Shown: piece after piece, positions 11,735-13,655 of the stretch
Position numbering within the stretch: position 1 is the stretch's first letter
How the letters are laid out: every line of letters starts with the position of its first letter
NCBI GenBank assembly: GCA_905236535.1
Contig: CAJOQN010000070.1
Location: 1-13,655, forward strand
DNA: 13,655 nucleotides
DNA from: an uncultured Bacilli bacterium
Lineage (GTDB): Bacteria; Bacillota_I; Bacilli_A; RFN20; CAG-826
Direction: 5' to 3'
The notes under the pieces: model-generated
Seen by the model: the letters and a program-made list of their open reading frames with translations, nothing else
What the model was told of the DNA's origin: nothing
The model's database searches: none
Made by a program: the position numbers and the translations under genes

Positions 11735-13655
11735 TTAGTTCTTATCGTGAGAGATAATCGCGGTGATAAGGTCGCTTCGTGATAATGGTTTATAGAAGTG
11801 ATAACCTTGGACCATGATATCTGGGTTGATATCTCTCAGAAGAATAAATTGATTAGAGTTCTCAACACCGACCGCGGTGACTCCGACATTGACGCTTCTC
11901 GCGTTGTTAAGAATATCGGTGACCTCTTGAAGTTTAAGTGGGTCTTGATCGATGACGTTGATAAGGTCACGGGTAAGTTTGACTTCTTTGAAGCCAAGTT
12001 CTTTAAGTCTCTCGATTGAGATGTATTTACCAGTATATCTATCGCATGAGAGGAAGATGTTATAGGCGGCAAGCTCACGCGCGAATTTTTGAACTTGACC
12101 TTGATAATTAGAAATGACGTCTTCGGGAATTTCAAAGGAGAGGAAATTATCAGGAAGTTTATACATCTCATTAAGATCGATAACCGCTTTAATAAGGGAC
12201 TCATCGCGTAGATAAGTTTGGTCGATGTTAATGCAGATACGCTTGAAAGCGTTAATCTTAAAGATATTGTTTCCGTATTCTTGATACATTGAACCGATGA
12301 AGTTAATCAAAGATTCAGTGATTAAAGAGGTGAGGTTTTCTTGCTCAGCGATATGAGAAAGCTCTTCAGCGCTCAACATGGTATTACGATAAGCATCGTT
12401 AATTCTAAGGAGCATTTCCGCCCCAAAGATCTTCTTATCTCTCGCTCTAACGATTGGTTGAAGTGAGACACTGGTGGTGGTTTGACCGGTGAATTCTTGT
12501 TTGATGACCGAAATCATGAATTCTCTACTCGAGGCACTTCTAGAAATCGAATAGTCGGCGAAATAGATAAAGTCGGTATTTCTTTCGAATTTATTGGATT
12601 GATAGAAGTCTAAAATATGACGCATAAAGTCATCCGCGGTCGCATAACCTCTTGGCCAGCCAAGTGGTAAATATGTGATATTTAAATGATCTTTGCTTCC
12701 ATCATCAAAGAAATGTTCTTTGCTTAATTCATAGATGATTTCGCACTTATTAATGATATCAGCGTGACCGATGTTATGAATGACAAGGGCAATCGTTTGA
12801 TTGTTAAAGGTGTAGAATTCGCTGGTTCCAAGCTTGTTCTTTAAAGAGCGAATGAAGGAACGAATAACGAATAAACAACCCTCACTGCCTTGATTGGCAA
12901 TAAGTTCTTCTAAATTATCAAATGAAAGAAGGAGAACATATCCACGACCATTGGAATAATATGAATTACGGAGAGTGTCCACTAAGGCACGATATGAATT
13001 GATGAGGAGTGAATCATCAAACATATCACCACGGATATGATCTTTCCCGATGGAACTTACCAAGAGGGTTCGATTATGCGATTTACGGTCATTGAGAGTT
13101 AAAGAAATTTCGAAATCCCCGTGTTTTTGGCTTTCAAAATATTTTCTCTTAAAGTTCTTCATCGGACAATTAGAGCATATCTTATCAAGTCCATACATCG
13201 CCTTATAACAGGGTTCTCCCACTTTGAGATTGGGGAAGATGGTTTTAAGGTTATTGGAAAATTCTTTAATTTCCATTGTTTCATCGTCAATGCGATAAAT
13301 ACCGTAGTTAGAAATCGCCAAAATATTTTCGGCTTCAGTATGATAAAGATCGATTTCCTTATCTTTATTAACGATATCCAAATAATAGGAAATTCTTAAA
13401 CATAAGATGAATAAAGATTCTTTTAAATAAGCATCGAGGAGTAAATCATGTTTTTGATTGATGAAATAGATAATACCATATGGTTTACCATCTTTCTTAA
13501 GAGTGAAGAAGAATCCGCTAGATAAGCCATAATAGTCGATGAAGCGACCGATTTCCTTATTCGCGTGAGTGCGTTTGCTGAAATAATAAAAGTCTTCGAC
13601 ATCGCAGGTCTTATCGATGAGATTAATCAAATTTTCATCGATATGATCGCCTCCA
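11735..13655 (-). CDS. PAS-GGDEF-EAL protein with degenerate GGDEF and EAL domains (partial)
   Basis: At least 631 residues, numbered here from TTG 13630; the frame is open to the right edge without a credible start, so the N-terminus is probably outside. Domains: a GAF-like piece (about 1-88, GFFFTLKKDGKPYGIIYFIN); a PAS-like domain (about 98-195) with C141, C152 and C155; a GGDEF-fold region (about 203-375) where the GGDEF motif is replaced by FNNQT (275-279); and an EAL domain (about 384-628). The EAL keeps E405 (as EML), N468, E500, D530, K551, E590 and Q608, but the first Asp of DDFG is C529, the Asp after the lysine is T553, and AEGVE reads AVGVE (V587). In active enzymes these positions hold metal or catalysis, so it is probably a c-di-GMP receptor or scaffold. 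No transmembrane helix is seen in the visible part. Confidence 0.85.
   Translation of the reverse strand, partial: GGDHIDENLINLIDKTCDVEDFYYFSKRTHANKEIGRFIDYYGLSSGFFFTLKKDGKPYGIIYFINQKHDLLLDAYLKESLFILCLRISYYLDIVNKDKEIDLYHTEAENILAISNYGIYRIDDETMEIKEFSNNLKTIFPNLKVGEPCYKAMYGLDKICSNCPMKNFKRKYFESQKHGDFEISLTLNDRKSHNRTLLVSSIGKDHIRGDMFDDSLLINSYRALVDTLRNSYYSNGRGYVLLLSFDNLEELIANQGSEGCLFVIRSFIRSLKNKLGTSEFYTFNNQTIALVIHNIGHADIINKCEIIYELSKEHFFDDGSKDHLNITYLPLGWPRGYATADDFMRHILDFYQSNKFERNTDFIYFADYSISRSASSREFMISVIKQEFTGQTTTSVSLQPIVRARDKKIFGAEMLLRINDAYRNTMLSAEELSHIAEQENLTSLITESLINFIGSMYQEYGNNIFKINAFKRICINIDQTYLRDESLIKAVIDLNEMYKLPDNFLSFEIPEDVISNYQGQVQKFARELAAYNIFLSCDRYTGKYISIERLKELGFKEVKLTRDLINVIDQDPLKLQEVTDILNNARSVNVGVTAVGVENSNQFILLRDINPDIMVQGYHFYKPLSRSDLITAIISHDKN

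Noticed and set aside
11798..13399. Open frames on both strands inside the GGDEF-EAL gene
   Set aside because: They overlap a long gene with clear domain homology and show only shadow-like composition.
13628..13655. TTG 13630 or ATG 13638 as the true start of the GGDEF-EAL protein
   Set aside because: ATG 13638 is out of frame and meets a stop at once. TTG 13630 is 19 bases from GGAGG, too far, and the frame stays open to the edge with an incomplete GAF-like domain, so the gene most likely begins outside.
1..13655. CRISPR array, insertion sequence, phage or toxin-antitoxin module
   Set aside because: No regularly spaced repeats, transposase motifs, terminal inverted repeats or paired toxin-antitoxin genes were found on either strand.

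Overview
This AT-rich window reads as ordinary chromosome from a low-GC Gram-positive bacterium (Bacillota). The lineage is probably in or near class Bacilli, of the Erysipelotrichia/RF39/Acholeplasma-relative kind. The grounds are AGGAGG-type ribosome sites, short intergenic gaps, U-run hairpin terminators, a CCA-encoding tRNA, and small membrane and zinc-ribbon proteins. The standard code applies: TGG encodes Trp and TGA ends two genes (4520-4522 and 5486-5488), so it is not a TGA=Trp mollicute. The lineage is an inference. No insertion sequence, phage gene, CRISPR array or recent-transfer signature is visible, and no gene-free stretch exceeds 300 bases.

Layout. (1) 1-1741, minus strand: a tight operon transcribed yigZ-like, then Mrp/NBP35 ATPase, then Xaa-Pro aminopeptidase (cut by the left edge). 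(2) 1793-4024, plus strand: a zinc-ribbon CPBP intramembrane protease overlapping a TraX-family membrane protein, then thioredoxin, tRNA-Gly(TCC) and a terminator. (3) 4112-4870, plus strand: a small four-helix-type membrane protein and a small zinc-ribbon protein with its own terminator. (4) 4883-8446, plus strand: RdgB/HAM1 house-cleaning pyrophosphatase, a spermidine-synthase-like methyltransferase-fold protein of unknown role and a HAD phosphatase, nearly overlapping, followed by tyrosyl-tRNA synthetase and a bidirectional terminator. (5) 8444-10630, minus strand: a BcrA-type ABC ATPase, its ABC-2 permease and a small membrane protein in one operon. (6) 10712-11682, plus strand: a two-CBS-domain protein and a small two-helix membrane protein. 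(7) 11735-13655, minus strand: a large GAF?-PAS-GGDEF-EAL protein whose GGDEF and EAL domains have both lost key residues; it runs off the right edge.

Most genes are housekeeping: iron-sulfur carriage, redox, nucleotide-pool cleaning, translation and peptide turnover. The items most worth a second look are the doubly degenerate GGDEF-EAL protein; the uncharacterised methyltransferase-fold gene locked between rdgB and a HAD phosphatase; the small membrane protein attached to the ABC transporter, which has a distant relative elsewhere in the window; and a recurring pattern of genes without Shine-Dalgarno sites whose -10 boxes sit so close that the transcripts would be leaderless or nearly so. 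One of these promoters appears to use the loop of the upstream gene's terminator as its -35 box. I found no convincing new defence or mobile system here.
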